From the NCBI GenBank assembly GCA_017990495.1, contig JAGNNV010000016.1:1-32083 (forward strand): 32,083 bases of DNA, read 5' to 3'. Source of the stretch: Vicinamibacteria bacterium (GTDB taxonomy: Bacteria > Acidobacteriota > Vicinamibacteria > Fen-336 > JAGNNV01). The notes below the pieces were generated by a model, which saw only the letters and a list, made by a program, of their open reading frames with translations, ran no database searches and was not told the origin of the DNA. The first letter of the stretch is position 1. The number at the start of each line of letters is the position of its first letter. Made by a program: the position numbers and the translations under genes. This document shows positions 31,680 to 32,083 of the stretch, in pieces.

Positions 31680-32083
31680 TCAACGCCACGGCTCTTTCGG
31701 GCCGTAGGTGACAAAGCAGCGTCCGTCAAGGCAGAGCATCGGATCGTTGGTCTTGGGGTGATTGCGCTTCGCCAGCGGGTACGTGTTGCGGCCCTGGGAT
31801 CGCGAATCGACGACCAGGTTGGAGCCCGAGAGCGCCCATGTCCCTGCATCCTGCTGCCGCGACGCCGTCCCGCCGTACGTGCCGCTCGAACTGGTTTCGT
31901 TGAAATACTGGTAGGTGCCGTTCGCGTAGATGGTGAAGCACTCGTCGCTCATGCGCCCGCCGTTGCTGGCGGTCACGTTCGACATGTAGCACCATTTCCC
32001 AACCAGATCGCCGACTTGACTCGTGGCGCCGGGGCGGGCCGCCGATCCCGCGACGACGCGCTGGAGCGGAACCAGCCGCCCAT
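31680..32083 (-). CDS. C-terminal part of an unrecognised protein with a small beta-rich domain (cut by window edge)
   Basis: The frame is open from the stop at 31680 to the window edge, so the start lies outside; an internal Met at 31985 is unlikely to be the true start. The visible 133 or so codons begin with a low-complexity linker (VVAGSAARPGATSQ). A compact domain follows: VGDLVGKWCYMSNVTASN, DECFTIYANGTYQYFNETSS, DAGTWALSGSNLVVDSR and PMLCLDGRCFVTYGP. The pattern of W, aromatic and Gly-turn residues resembles small lipocalin-like stress/extension domains in acidobacterial proteins. Several cysteines (WCY, ECF, LCLDGRCF) may form disulfides. The function is unknown. Confidence 0.65.
   Translation of the reverse strand, partial: GRLVPLQRVVAGSAARPGATSQVGDLVGKWCYMSNVTASNGGRMSDECFTIYANGTYQYFNETSSSGTYGGTASRQQDAGTWALSGSNLVVDSRSQGRNTYPLAKRNHPKTNDPMLCLDGRCFVTYGPKEPWR

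Overview
The window is a GC-rich bacterial chromosome segment of ordinary, densely packed genes. I see no rRNA, tRNA, insertion sequence, phage gene or CRISPR array. Four things suggest an Acidobacteriota-like organism: a roughly 1,070-residue TonB-dependent receptor with an N-terminal carboxypeptidase-regulatory (Oar-type) domain, a roughly 1,030-residue Asp-box (sortilin/BNR) secreted protein, a VKOR-DsbA fusion, and sparse Shine-Dalgarno sequences. The phylum is an inference from gene content, not a proof.

Layout. (1) 1-5900: rmuC (-) and a VKOR-DsbA fusion (+) diverge; the fusion is followed by a branched-chain aminotransferase of the longer, eukaryote-like type and a second exported DsbA-like protein, then a convergent SAM methyltransferase (-). 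(2) 5992-9371: a tight run of sodium:solute symporter, SDR dehydrogenase and exported alpha/beta hydrolase, probably one catabolic operon. (3) 9372-13106: a promoter bracketed by an inverted repeat, the TonB-dependent receptor, then a GC-rich hairpin and 2.6 exact copies of a 131-bp tandem repeat. (4) 13107-17111: Tat-exported PhoD-type phosphatase, D-malate/tartrate dehydrogenase, RidA and a membrane-anchored hydrolase, with overlapping or nearly abutting ends. (5) 17149-20744 (-): a PilT-family ATPase, an E. coli-type ilvE with a leader region, and a DAHP synthase. (6) 20802-24660 (-): Asp-box protein plus LolA-like protein. (7) 24784-31582 (+): orphan FtsX-type permease, LEA2-type lipoprotein, metallo-beta-lactamase-fold phosphodiesterase, SMC and a GNAT acetyltransferase. 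(8) The right edge cuts a minus-strand gene.

The strongest unusual signal is at 19505-19890 (-). A TTGACA/TACGCT promoter drives a 36-codon ORF with a run of Leu/Ile/Val codons. It is followed by an antiterminator-type hairpin and a competing, U-tailed intrinsic terminator. A 51-codon ORF with its own ribosome binding site comes next, and then ilvE. This has the architecture of ribosome-mediated transcription attenuation by branched-chain amino acids. Both small ORFs are shorter than usual gene-calling cut-offs.

A second window-wide signal is that several starts (rmuC, VKOR fusion, phoD, DAHP synthase, the leader ORF, possibly ilvE) have a TAnnnT -10-like box only 7-10 nt before ATG and no Shine-Dalgarno sequence, suggesting frequent leaderless transcription.
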